64,000 nucleotides of DNA from Deefgea tanakiae (GTDB lineage: Bacteria; Pseudomonadota; Gammaproteobacteria; Burkholderiales; Chitinibacteraceae), in NCBI RefSeq assembly GCF_019665765.1, contig NZ_CP081150.1:3100001-3164000 (forward strand). Reading direction: 5' to 3'. The notes beneath the pieces were generated by a model. That model made no database searches. It was not told the DNA's origin and was given only the letters and a program-made list of their open reading frames with translations. A program made the translations under genes and the position numbers. This document shows positions 33,594 to 42,524 of this stretch, piece after piece; position 1 is the stretch's first letter, and every line of letters starts with the position of its first letter.

Positions 33594-34874
33594 TTATGCT
33601 TCTTGGTCGGCTACCGCATGATTGCGATGTAGGTTCGCAATCACTGTGATCAATCGATTAATCGGTTCGGCTAGTCGTTTCGGCAATACACGGTGCTGAG
33701 TATATTCCATATGGGCGACCCAATGATGAGCGATCCACACATCCTCTTCAGGTCGTTCGTTGTCGACACCGTTGCAATATTTGTACCCAACGAGTGCATC
33801 GCAATGTGAAAGCAGAATGCGCGCCAGCGTCATGTGAAAACGATGAGCCTGAAGATCTGTTGGGCCTTTAGGGCGTGGCAGGGTCAATCTTAGGCATTGT
33901 TGATCGTTGAACTCACGCCAGTCTGGCCCAACGACCTGTCCCGCGCGTTCCAGCATTTTGCGTGCCTGCTCGTTTTTGCCATTGACCAAGGCAACAGCAA
34001 CCGCATTTTTTGGATATTCCAGTTTTTCGGCGAGGAAGTTCAACCAGCGAACTAGCCTGCTTAGTGTGTCATTTTTAGCAAATACAAGGAACTGATGCCG
34101 TTGCTCTTTATCAAGAAATGCAGGCAATTGTGCATAAAGTGGGTACAGCAAGTCGTGTAGATAAATGTAGGTTTGTCGGCGTCCTTGCTCATGGCTTCGC
34201 GTAGTTGCGGTCAATACCCGCTGTGCCCATTCCGGCGTGAGTTCGGCTAGCGTCATCTCGGTGATATCGATTGAGATAAGTGGGAATCCGAGCGACTTTC
34301 CGATTAAAGCCTTACGTCCATCGAAGGCATGACCAAGTTCAATTTCAACGCCCCCCAGGACCATTGGCCCCGTCTGAATCGGCGGTCCGAGCACCGCAAC
34401 ATCGAGCCGGAATTTGCTACCAAATGGCGTCTCAAGTGGATACTCAGTGGTCACCTGATCAGCTCCTAGTAGCAGGTTGCCTTCAAGTGGATAGTCTGAT
34501 GCATCCGCATCTTTGAATGCCCATGGCATTGCCAATCCTGCACTCAAGCGTCGTGAAAGTTCAGCTGCGACAAGTTCTTTTGCCCGACGATGTTCCGGAC
34601 TTTCTTGCGCAATGCGTTGCCAACTGGCTTCCTCATTGTCAAAGTGAGCTTTGAGATTAAAGGCATGCAGGGAAGGAAGCGTTCGAAAATGAGCCCGCTG
34701 ACGTAACTTTCCATCTTTAAATGAGGGGCTGACCCACGTCACCATCTGTCGTGGCATACCGGGTGACACCAATGGCCATAACTTGCGAGCATGTTCCCTG
34801 CTGCGGACGTCACGCGCAGTAATCTGGACTTGGAAAATCCCTTTCCGTGAAAAGACAACAATTGCTTCGTTCAC
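33594..34874 (-). CDS. Unknown protein, possible PD-(D/E)xK nuclease, last gene before right end
   Basis: A 426-residue protein of unknown family. The middle contains KFRLDVAVLGPPIQTG, then VLGGVEIELGHAFDGRKALIGKSLGFPLISIDI, an order of D then E-x-E with a following K and an SIDI strand that resembles a PD-(D/E)xK nuclease core. The rest is helical and basic. The frame is open to 35024, but GTG 34874 has AAGGGA upstream and avoids an odd leader; I prefer it. It is the cargo gene closest to the right end (about 220 bases), convergent with the SNase gene. Confidence 0.55.
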   Translation of the reverse strand: MNEAIVVFSRKGIFQVQITARDVRSREHARKLWPLVSPGMPRQMVTWVSPSFKDGKLRQRAHFRTLPSLHAFNLKAHFDNEEASWQRIAQESPEHRRAKELVAAELSRRLSAGLAMPWAFKDADASDYPLEGNLLLGADQVTTEYPLETPFGSKFRLDVAVLGPPIQTGPMVLGGVEIELGHAFDGRKALIGKSLGFPLISIDITEMTLAELTPEWAQRVLTATTRSHEQGRRQTYIYLHDLLYPLYAQLPAFLDKEQRHQFLVFAKNDTLSRLVRWLNFLAEKLEYPKNAVAVALVNGKNEQARKMLERAGQVVGPDWREFNDQQCLRLTLPRPKGPTDLQAHRFHMTLARILLSHCDALVGYKYCNGVDNERPEEDVWIAHHWVAHMEYTQHRVLPKRLAEPINRLITVIANLHRNHAVADQEA

Positions 34875-35026
34875 TCGATACCTATCCCTTGTGGAGGACG
34901 ACTTAATGCACTGTCTGAAATTGTTGAGCACAATGGCTTGTGGCCATGGGATCAAGAACGAGCGCAAGCGTGATGTCCTGCGTGGGAGATAGTTTACTTT
35001 AAAACCGGTATGCGCCTCCGGCAAGA

Positions 35027-35091
35027 AATTCTCAGTTATCGAAATTTCTCAATTAATTAAATCTTTTTCTCAATTATCAATACCTTCCCCA
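35027..35091. repeat. Transposon right end with TnsB-type repeats
   Basis: Read on the minus strand from the tip: TGGGGAAGGTATTGATAATTGAG, then two more copies of a T-(C/T)-GATAA/TTAA-TTGAGAA-type repeat. The cores TTGAGAA, TTGAGAA and CTGAGAA start at bases 19, 40 and 57 from the tip. These are probable TnsB binding sites, closely spaced as at Tn7 ends. Confidence 0.75.
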
Positions 35092-35096
35092 GCCAC
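35092..35096. repeat. 5-bp target site duplication, right copy
   Basis: GCCAC on the plus strand, identical to 3766-3770, directly after the right transposon tip. Confidence 0.93.
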
Positions 35097-35937
35097 CACC
35101 GACCAAGGCCACGCTCGAAGCAGTATGATGTGGACTGCGAAAAGGGCGTTGCCCAAATTGGCGCGGATCAAGGCCATTTTGCCCCAAGGATTGCACCGCA
35201 GCGGCTTCGAGCGCTTCGTGCTCGAGTAGCGCTGGCAGCAGTCCGGGCAAGCGCTGCGCCAACATTGATTTTCCGGTGCCGGGCGGGCCGATTAGTAATA
35301 AGGAATGGTTGCCTGCGGCGGCGACTTCTAGTGCGCGACGGGCGGCGGTTTGACCTTTGACGTCCGCCAAATCAGGGTAGCTGGGCGCAGGGATTTCAGT
35401 CGGTGGCACGGCTGTAGCTAGGGACTCAATACCGTGCAAATGCTGGCAAACCTGCAAAATATGCTCGGCCGCCAAGACCGTGGCATCCAGAATCAGGGCA
35501 GCTTCGGCGCTGCTAGCCGTGCTGATGACCAAAGTACGCTTAGCATCTCGCGCGGCCATTGCCAAAGCCAAACCACCCCGTACCGGCCGCAATTGGCCAG
35601 TCAGACCTAATTCACCGGCAAATTCATATTCGTGTAAATGATCACAAGGTAATTGTCCGCTGGCGGCTAAAATACCGATGGCAATCGCCAAATCATAATG
35701 CCCAGTACCTTTGGGCAAGTCGGCAGGGGCCAAATTAACGGTGATACGGCGGTTGGGAAATTCAAATCCAGCCACTTGCAAAGCCGCCCGCACGCGTTCG
35801 CGAGATTCACGCACTTCGGTGTCGGCCAGCCCAACCAAATTGAACGCAGGTAGGCCATTGGCTAAATGTACTTCTACTGTAACGGATTGAGCACATAATC
35901 CATCAAGCGCCCTTGAATACAAAACGGCAAGCGACAT
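35092..35937 (-). pseudogene. comM: comM/yifB, 5' part, split by transposon
   Basis: The first 282 codons of ComM are intact from ATG: MSLAVLYSRALDGLCAQSV, the SVTI/Lon-like N-terminal domain (LAPADLPKGTGHYDLAIAIGIL), Walker A LLLIGPPGTGKSMLAQRLPGLL and FRSPHHTASSVALVGGG. At the duplication the frame runs four codons into the transposon (WGRY) and stops. The product would be an N-terminal fragment lacking Walker B and the rest of the AAA+ module, so ComM function should be lost unless the element excises. Confidence 0.95.
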
Positions 35938-35994
35938 AGGTCAATTCACGGTGCTATGCTAATTTATACAGTGTAAGCAGGAAATCAGAATTAA

Positions 35995-36990
35995 ATGGAA
36001 CAATCAACATCGTCAATGCCAAATTTTCGCAATCTCGGTGTTTTGCTACGCGCCTTGGTGCTGATTCATTTGGGCGTGTTGATCTATGTATTGGTCACGA
36101 TCAATCATTGGGGCGAATGGAGCAATAAACTCACCGAGGCGAGCCTCTGGGTTGAACCGGTGTTGTTGATTTCTTTAGCGGGCTTGGCGCTGTTTAGCAC
36201 CCCACTACAGCGGATTAATTATCGACATGCCATAACAGCAGTTTTAATTTGGGTGCTTTTGGTGTCGTGGGGAATTTCTGCTATCTTCGATAATATATTG
36301 CCGATGGAACAAAAAGGGATGCCGTTTCGATTCGAGCTGGTTTCGATGAGTGTGGCGCTTTTGCTACTGCTGCATTATCAATTATGGATACGCGCCTTAT
36401 CACCGAGATTGGCCGAAGCACGACTCATTGCATTGCAAGCGCGAATTAGGCCACATTTTTTCTTTAATAGTTTGAATGCAGTGCTATCTTTAATACGCAG
36501 CCAACCCAAACTAGCAGAAAAACTACTCGAAAACTTATCTGATTTATTTCGGGTGGCGATGGGATCGGAGACGGGGCTTTCCACAATGGCGCGCGAAGTC
36601 GAATTAGCGCAAGGTTATTTGGAAATTGAAAAGGTACGTTTAGGCGAGCGGCTACATGTGGAATGGCATATTGATAAAATGCCCGCGCAAGCTTCAATCC
36701 CGCCGCTGATTTTGCAACCTTTACTCGAAAATGCGATTTACCACGGAATTGAACCGAATATTGAGCCCGGCACTATCCAGCTCAATGTATTCCGAGTGCG
36801 CGATGAAGTGCATATCGACATTCGAAATCCTTTGTTAAACCACATACCGCTCAGGCGCGGCAATGGCATGGCGCTAGACAATGTACGCGAACGTTTACTG
36901 CTTTATTATGATGCTGAAGCGAATGTCAGCATAAATTCAGGAAACGACTATTATCAAATACATATCACGCTACCCTATCGGGAGCTTTAA
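35995..36990 (+). CDS. AlgZ/LytS-type sensor histidine kinase
   Basis: 331 residues: four hydrophobic segments in the N-terminal half (for example LLRALVLIHLGVLIYVLV, VEPVLLISLAGLALF, AVLIWVLLVSW, SVALLLLLHY), then the His_kinase domain with ALQARIRPHFFFNSLNAVLSLI (phospho-acceptor His) and an ATP lid (LQPLLENAIYHGIEP; GNGMALDNVRERL). This is the AlgZ/FimS-like class that partners LytTR regulators. It lies 2 bases before the response regulator gene, so they form a two-component operon. It is divergent from comM. Confidence 0.9.
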   Translation: MEQSTSSMPNFRNLGVLLRALVLIHLGVLIYVLVTINHWGEWSNKLTEASLWVEPVLLISLAGLALFSTPLQRINYRHAITAVLIWVLLVSWGISAIFDNILPMEQKGMPFRFELVSMSVALLLLLHYQLWIRALSPRLAEARLIALQARIRPHFFFNSLNAVLSLIRSQPKLAEKLLENLSDLFRVAMGSETGLSTMAREVELAQGYLEIEKVRLGERLHVEWHIDKMPAQASIPPLILQPLLENAIYHGIEPNIEPGTIQLNVFRVRDEVHIDIRNPLLNHIPLRRGNGMALDNVRERLLLYYDAEANVSINSGNDYYQIHITLPYREL

Positions 36991-36992
36991 CA

Positions 36993-37760
36993 ATGAATAC
37001 TGCGTTACGACTCTTTCTCGTTGATGATGAATTGCCCGCCCTGAATCGTCTGCAAGACATTCTGAGCGATTGCGCACAAGAGTGCCCCAATCAAGTCATC
37101 GGCACCGCCACCAATGGCATGAGCGCTTTGCCGCAAATTGCCGAGCACGATATTGATGTGGTGATTTTGGATATCCAAATGCCGCAAATGAGCGGCATCG
37201 AAATAGCCAAAAAGTTGATGAAATTAGCCAAACCGCCCGCCGTGATTTTCGCGACCGCATTTGAAGACTATGGTGTAGCCGCGTTTGATGTGCAGGCGGT
37301 GGATTATTTGCTCAAGCCTATCCGCCAAGATCGCCTGCTGACCGCACTCAAACGCGTTTTAGAGCTACGTAAGCCCACCAACACCACCGAAACGCCTAGG
37401 CAAGAAGGGGTACGCAGCCACTTTAGCGTGACCGAACGCGGCCGAATTCATCTGATTCCAACCAGCGAAGCGCGCTTTTTGAAGGCCGAACAAAAATACA
37501 TCACACTACGTACACGGGATCGCGAGTATCTGCTGGAAGACTCGCTGACTAAACTTGAAGATGAATTTGGATCAAAGTTTGTGCGTATTCACCGCAATTG
37601 TTTAGTGTCTCGCGATAATATTGCAGGGTTCGAACGCGAAGTTCAAGACGGTGGCGAAGCGCATTGGGTCGTCGTTTTACGCGATGTGCCAGAACGATTG
37701 CCGGTCAGTCGTCGGCAACAGCACATCATCAAAGAATTTAAAAAAGGTCATGATGGATAA
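36993..37760 (+). CDS. LytTR response regulator (AlgR-like)
   Basis: 255 residues: a receiver domain (LFLVDDELPALNRL; phospho-Asp in DVVILDIQMPQMSG; K in DYLLKPI), then a LytTR DNA-binding domain (ARFLKAEQKYITLRTRDREYLLEDSL; FVRIHRNCLVSRDNIAGFER). Its architecture matches AlgR, which controls surface and motility genes in pseudomonads; the targets here are unknown. Its stop overlaps the next gene. Confidence 0.93.
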   Translation: MNTALRLFLVDDELPALNRLQDILSDCAQECPNQVIGTATNGMSALPQIAEHDIDVVILDIQMPQMSGIEIAKKLMKLAKPPAVIFATAFEDYGVAAFDVQAVDYLLKPIRQDRLLTALKRVLELRKPTNTTETPRQEGVRSHFSVTERGRIHLIPTSEARFLKAEQKYITLRTRDREYLLEDSLTKLEDEFGSKFVRIHRNCLVSRDNIAGFEREVQDGGEAHWVVVLRDVPERLPVSRRQQHIIKEFKKGHDG

Positions 37761-38160
37761 TTTTAGTATTAACACCCCCTCACTACTTTTTCCTGCAATC
37801 TCCTTGCTGATGCTCGCCTACACCAATCGTTTTCTCACGATTTCTAGCATTATTCGCCAGTTGTACGAGCATCACAGTAATAATCCACACGACAATATCC
37901 TGCGACAACTCGGCAACCTGCGCCAACGCGTTTGGCTGATTCGCTATATGCAAGCTTTCGGTATCACCAGCCTGCTGCTGTGTATTGTGTCGATGATTTT
38001 GATCTCGATGAGCATGAGCACTTATGCGCAAGGATTATTCATCGCCAGCCTAGTGTTGATGACAGGCTCTTTGGTCTTGTGCCTGCTCGAAGTGATGGTC
38101 TCTGACTCTGCGCTGAAGATCTTGTTATCTGATATCGAAAAAGACCTCAAAAAGCCTTAA
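37750..38160 (+). CDS. DUF2721 membrane protein
   Basis: 136 residues with three hydrophobic helices (SLLFPAISLLMLAYTNRFL; MQAFGITSLLLCIVSMILI; GLFIASLVLMTGSLVLCLLEVM). The opening and the cytosolic loop between helices 1 and 2 (QLGNLRQRVWLIRYM) fit DUF2721, a family of unknown function. The ATG overlaps the end of the AlgR-like gene with AAGG in front, so it is co-transcribed with the two-component pair. Confidence 0.75.
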   Translation: MMDNFSINTPSLLFPAISLLMLAYTNRFLTISSIIRQLYEHHSNNPHDNILRQLGNLRQRVWLIRYMQAFGITSLLLCIVSMILISMSMSTYAQGLFIASLVLMTGSLVLCLLEVMVSDSALKILLSDIEKDLKKP

Positions 38161-38174
38161 ACCTAGGTGAGTCC

Positions 38175-39149
38175 ATGCCCAACACAATCAACGCCTATCC
38201 CATCGGCACGCTCGGCCTCGCTTGGGGTTCAGAGGAGCGCGCCGCTTGGCTAGCGCAGCAAAAGATACAGCGCAGCTATCTTGCCGAAGTCATTTCGCCA
38301 TTAACGACCCTACTCCTAGACAGAGATTCGCCGCTGCCCGATGCGGCAGAGCTGGTTGAATACGGTGTGCTGGATTATCAGGCTCAGGGTTTTGCACAAT
38401 ATCCGCTGTATGCAGTGCGTAGCCGCAACTGGCAAGTCGATCGCCCCACAGTACTTGTGACAGGCGGTGTGCATGGTTACGAAACCAGTGGTGTGCAAGG
38501 TGCGCTGCAATTTATTGCGCAGCACTTTGCCCAATACAGCGCGCAAGTCAATTTACTGGTGCTGCCCTGTATTAGCCCGTGGGGGTATGAAACGATCAAT
38601 CGTTGGAACCCAAACGCGATTGATCCAAATCGCTCTTTTGTTGCAGACAGCGCTTCAGCAGAAGCTGCCACAGCACTGGCTTTTGTGCATGCGCAAGCAG
38701 AGAAAGTACGGGTGCATATCGACCTACACGAAACGACGGATACCGATAACAGCGAATTTGGCCCCGCCAAAGCCGCCCGTGACGGCCTTGCGTTTGAATA
38801 TCACGATATTCCTGATGGTTTTTACTTGGTTGGCGATACTGAAAACCCAGCCCCAGAATTTCAACAGGCTTTGATTGCCGCGGTGAGCAAAGTAACGCAC
38901 ATCGCCGAGGCGGATGCGGCGGGCTGTCTGATCGGAGAGCCACTTGAGCAGTTTGGCGTGATCAACTATGCCAAGAAAGCATTAGGATTATGTGGTGGTA
39001 TGAGCAATGCCACTTTCGTCACCACCACCGAAGTCTATCCCGACAGCCCCAACGCCAGCCCAATTCAATGCAACCAAGCGCAGGTGGTAACAGTGTGCGC
39101 TGCGATTGATTTTTCGCTGCGGAACTCCAACACAGAGAGAGCGACTTAA
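38175..39149 (+). CDS. M14-type zinc carboxypeptidase
   Basis: 324 residues. The zinc-binding motif is HGYE (H100, E103) in LVTGGVHGYETSGVQGA. The third ligand lies in HIDLHETTD near residue 185, and NPNAIDPNRSF matches the substrate-binding Arg region of M14 peptidases. No signal peptide, so cytosolic. It may trim peptides or amidated amino acids; the substrate is unknown. It lies 14 bases after the DUF2721 gene. Confidence 0.88.
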   Translation: MPNTINAYPIGTLGLAWGSEERAAWLAQQKIQRSYLAEVISPLTTLLLDRDSPLPDAAELVEYGVLDYQAQGFAQYPLYAVRSRNWQVDRPTVLVTGGVHGYETSGVQGALQFIAQHFAQYSAQVNLLVLPCISPWGYETINRWNPNAIDPNRSFVADSASAEAATALAFVHAQAEKVRVHIDLHETTDTDNSEFGPAKAARDGLAFEYHDIPDGFYLVGDTENPAPEFQQALIAAVSKVTHIAEADAAGCLIGEPLEQFGVINYAKKALGLCGGMSNATFVTTTEVYPDSPNASPIQCNQAQVVTVCAAIDFSLRNSNTERAT

Positions 39150-39282
39150 TTCAGCCGCCCAATCAAAAACATAAGTATTGTGATCAAGCCCATATAAAAA
39201 TTAGTCTTGATTACAATACCCAGGATAAAAAAATCAAACTTCAATATTGACCACACATCAACATCTAGATCAAACCAATGGA

Positions 39283-39783
39283 TTAAACGCGAGCGGCCGC
39301 TTCGCTTAGAAATTCTAAATGCGCAGGGATTTGCAGTGCTTTTGGACGAATTTCTTGCACTTGTTCGATGACGGTTGGTAGTGGCTCGCCGCGGTTAATC
39401 AAGAGCATCGCCACCATCAAACCAGTACGGCCAGAGCCCCCCTTGCAATGCACAGCAATCGTGCCGCCATCAGCTAAGATCTGTAGTACTTCTGCTGAGT
39501 GTGCCACCCATGCGCAGGCAAACCCAGCAGCAGGCGCAGCATCGTCTTCCACGGGAAAATGAAACCATGCTAAGTCATGCGCTTGGCACACGGCAGGCAA
39601 TGAGGCTGCCCCGTTGGCTTGCAATTCTTCATTTGGCATTAAGGTCACAATCGCACTAGCACCAGCCGCTTTGAGTTGCGCGACCGAGGCATCTAAATCT
39701 GCGGCCTTAGTCCCTGGGCAAGGGGTGAACAAAATCTGGCCACCATCAGGCAATTCCAGCGAGTCAAAAGGATGCAGGTTCAT
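39283..39783 (-). CDS. Dual-specificity/tyrosine phosphatase-like protein
   Basis: 166 residues with the CX5R phosphatase signature HCKGGSGRTG (C113, R119) and the general-acid-like loop HFPVEDDAAP. It resembles the cyclin-dependent kinase inhibitor 3/protein-tyrosine phosphatase group. Cytosolic, no other domain. Its start lies 73 bases past the stop of the GGDEF-EAL gene on the same strand; an operon is possible. Confidence 0.88.
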   Translation of the reverse strand: MNLHPFDSLELPDGGQILFTPCPGTKAADLDASVAQLKAAGASAIVTLMPNEELQANGAASLPAVCQAHDLAWFHFPVEDDAAPAAGFACAWVAHSAEVLQILADGGTIAVHCKGGSGRTGLMVAMLLINRGEPLPTVIEQVQEIRPKALQIPAHLEFLSEAAARV

Positions 39784-39855
39784 ATGCGGTCTCGTATGAA
39801 TAAACTAGATGACGATTTTACGACAGATATATTGCAGTGATATGGCAAAACCAAA

Positions 39856-42381
39856 TTACTCGGGCCATGATTCCAGCGGGGCAGGGCGGCCAAAGAAATA
39901 GCCTTGCACTCGTTGGCAACCCAGCTCTCGCAAACGATTAGCTTGGGCTTCAGTTTCGATACCTTCACCGACTAGTACCACTTTAAAGCCGGAGGCCATG
40001 CTGATAATCGCTGAAACAATCGCTTCATCTTGGATGTTTTCCAACATTCTGGCGATAAAGGATTGATCAATTTTGAGATAGTCAAAATCAAACTGATGTA
40101 AATACGCCAGCGATGAATAGCCCGTGCCAAAGTCATCAATTGCGATGCTGACGCCAAGGCTGCGTACGCGCTTAATTAAGCTTGCCACGACTTCACTTTG
40201 CGTCACCAAACAAGACTCGGTGATTTCAAGCGTCAGATTGTGTGCAGGCAAGCCGGTTTCTTGCAAAATTTGTAGCAACTGCTCATAAAAATCCGATTGA
40301 ATCAACTGCCGCACCGACACATTCACATGAACATCAAAATCAGCACGCCAGCCCGCTTTGAGTTTATTGGCAATTTGCTGGCAGGATTCGCGCAGTACCC
40401 AATTACCAATTTGTAGAATCAAACCAGAATCTTCAGCAGCCGGAATAAACACACCTGGCGAAATCATGCCACGCGGGCTTTGCCAACGAATCAAGGCTTC
40501 TGCACCAATGGTTTCGCCCGTTTGCAAATCAATCACCGGTTGGAAGAATACTTGGAATTCTTGCCGTTCGATCGCCAATTTCAACTCATTGGTGATGCGT
40601 GTTTTGGCAATCGACTGCTCAATCATGCTCGCTTCAAACAGTGCATAAGAGCCAAAGCCCTTAGCCTTCGCTTTGCCCAGTGCAACGCTTGCATTTCGAA
40701 GCCAATCATTGAGTTCTAGACGTTTAAATTGTCCATATACCAAGCCTATCGATGCGGTAACGACCACTTCATCGGATGACTCAGCCGCTTTAAATGCTTC
40801 AGAAAAATAAGCCAAATAGCGTAGAGTCGTAAAAATAGCCTCGTCTTGATTATTGGCTTCGGGAATCAAAATCGTAAACTCCGCTCCTGCAGTACGAGCG
40901 AGTAGGGCATCGGGCGGAATATTTTGCATTAAACGATTGGCAATTGATTTCAATAAAGCATCGCCCAAGGTATGGCCAACACTATCATTAATCGCACGGT
41001 AGCCATCCAGACCAATCAACAACATCAACTGATTTTGTGCGGGTGAAAAGCCCCAATCATTCACCGCCACCGTCAGGCCATTTCGATTCATCAACCCGGT
41101 CATATTATCAAAGCGAATCTGCCGATTCATTTGCTCAAACGACAGTGCCAATTTAGCGGCCATATCGTTGAAGGTGGTCGTCAATAAGGCGGTTTCTTGG
41201 AGCTGAATTCTGGGCATCGGTAGCGGCTGCCAATCGGTATGGCCTAGCTTTTCAGCCGCTTTGGCGGTAGAAATAATCGGTCGGGTAATTCGTCCCAATA
41301 CAAACCAACTTAAAATCGCAATGCCAAGCCCAATCAATAAAATTAACAGCATCGTCTGCTGCTGCTCTTGGCGAAGTGTGCCAACTAAGTCTTGCTCTGG
41401 GGTGAGCACCACGATTCGCCATTGAATACCGGAATATTCCAGTGGCAAGATATGGCCGTAAATGCGCTCTTTTTCAAAATGAAAGGAAAATTTACGCTCA
41501 CCATTCAGTTGTTCAGCTGCCGCGCTAATTAATGGTTTCGAGCTTTCCACAGCCAAAATCCGCTCACCACGCGGTGTCTGCGATTGACCATGGCTCAATA
41601 CGCTATCAGTCGAGGAATGAGCGACTAAACGATTTTGAGCATCGACTATAAAAATAGCACCGGTGCCCAAGCTCGATTGATTGAGCAGAAATCGATTGAA
41701 TTGATCGATCCGAATATCACTGACTAAGACCCCGATCAGTTGTTGCTGATTATTAAAAACGGGTAGGGAATTAGAGATGGTGACGGCTTTTTTCTCATCG
41801 ATATTGCTGTAGATATCCGACCACAGCATCGTCTTTTTTTCAGCTACGGGTTGATACCAAGGACGAGTTCTTGGATCGTAGTTTTGAATGCTCGCAGTGG
41901 GAGTTGAAAGTTGGTCGCTAGGATAAATATTGAGCGCGTTTTTTGTTCTATCGTCTTGTAATAACAGATTAAAAACTTGGCTTTGATCTTCACGGCGAAA
42001 TCCGATGAAACCCCCCATTTCCGAACCGAACCCGATCACACTCAGTGCGGTTTTATCGGCCATGGTTTGCTTGAATGTATTGCGCAGTGGCGCATCCAAC
42101 ATGGCTAAATCAGAAGTGGGCTTGAGCTGCATCGTCTCAATCAAACCCGAAACTATTCTATTGCTTTGCTCTGGTATATAGAGGAATTCAATTAAATTGC
42201 GCTGCACATCAAGCGCTTCAGCAGCCATCACCTTTTCGCCAAGACTAAGCAAAACTTTCTCTTGATTGCGTAACTGCAAAACACTACTCATCCACAACGC
42301 AATACATAACAGCGCTGCAAAGGCAAAACTCACCGCAAATCGAAGAGATATTTTATGGGTCAAATCAGGCTCGGAAAGCAA
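39856..42381 (-). CDS. Cache-HAMP-GGDEF-EAL cyclic di-GMP protein
   Basis: 841 residues: TM helix at about 14-34, periplasmic double-Cache sensor (about 40-340, with YDPRTRPWYQPV and DIRIDQFNRFLL), TM helix near 350 (TMLLILLIGLGIAILSWFVLG), HAMP, GGDEF and EAL. The cyclase motif is degenerate (RTAGAEF in place of GGDEF), whereas the EAL domain keeps GAEALIRW, ENTLEITES-like LTLEITES, and AIDDFGTGYSSL. It is therefore most likely a phosphodiesterase regulated by an extracytoplasmic small molecule. The start is a TTG at 42381; no ATG is available before the first TM helix. Confidence 0.93.
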   Translation of the reverse strand: MLSEPDLTHKISLRFAVSFAFAALLCIALWMSSVLQLRNQEKVLLSLGEKVMAAEALDVQRNLIEFLYIPEQSNRIVSGLIETMQLKPTSDLAMLDAPLRNTFKQTMADKTALSVIGFGSEMGGFIGFRREDQSQVFNLLLQDDRTKNALNIYPSDQLSTPTASIQNYDPRTRPWYQPVAEKKTMLWSDIYSNIDEKKAVTISNSLPVFNNQQQLIGVLVSDIRIDQFNRFLLNQSSLGTGAIFIVDAQNRLVAHSSTDSVLSHGQSQTPRGERILAVESSKPLISAAAEQLNGERKFSFHFEKERIYGHILPLEYSGIQWRIVVLTPEQDLVGTLRQEQQQTMLLILLIGLGIAILSWFVLGRITRPIISTAKAAEKLGHTDWQPLPMPRIQLQETALLTTTFNDMAAKLALSFEQMNRQIRFDNMTGLMNRNGLTVAVNDWGFSPAQNQLMLLIGLDGYRAINDSVGHTLGDALLKSIANRLMQNIPPDALLARTAGAEFTILIPEANNQDEAIFTTLRYLAYFSEAFKAAESSDEVVVTASIGLVYGQFKRLELNDWLRNASVALGKAKAKGFGSYALFEASMIEQSIAKTRITNELKLAIERQEFQVFFQPVIDLQTGETIGAEALIRWQSPRGMISPGVFIPAAEDSGLILQIGNWVLRESCQQIANKLKAGWRADFDVHVNVSVRQLIQSDFYEQLLQILQETGLPAHNLTLEITESCLVTQSEVVASLIKRVRSLGVSIAIDDFGTGYSSLAYLHQFDFDYLKIDQSFIARMLENIQDEAIVSAIISMASGFKVVLVGEGIETEAQANRLRELGCQRVQGYFFGRPAPLESWPE

Positions 42382-42524
42382 AATGAAAAATCACTTTTAA
42401 CTATAGCAGTATTAGCATGAGCAGCAGAAATCGAATATATATAATTTTGTTTATCGTTAGCGCTTTGAACCTAAGCGCACAGGCAGCTAGAATACACGCC
42501 TAGATTCACTTTGGCCTTTGATCC

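Larger units (their letters stand above)
3771..35091. mobile_element. Tn7-like transposon inserted in comM (31.3 kb)
   Basis: The element is 31,321 bp. It is bounded by inverted terminal repeats (TGGGAAAGATTTTATTAATTAAG at the left; TGGGGAAGGTATTGATAATTGAG at the right, read on the minus strand) and flanked by GTGGC duplications. Near the left end lie tnsA, tnsB, tnsC and a tniQ/tnsD-like gene, all reading inward; the rest is cargo centred on a Wadjet operon. Insertion into comM recalls the Tn6022/AbaR family of Acinetobacter. The TniQ protein is the likely target selector. No TnsE was recognised with confidence and no CRISPR-Cas genes are present. Ends and duplication are intact, so the element looks potentially mobile. 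Confidence 0.95.
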
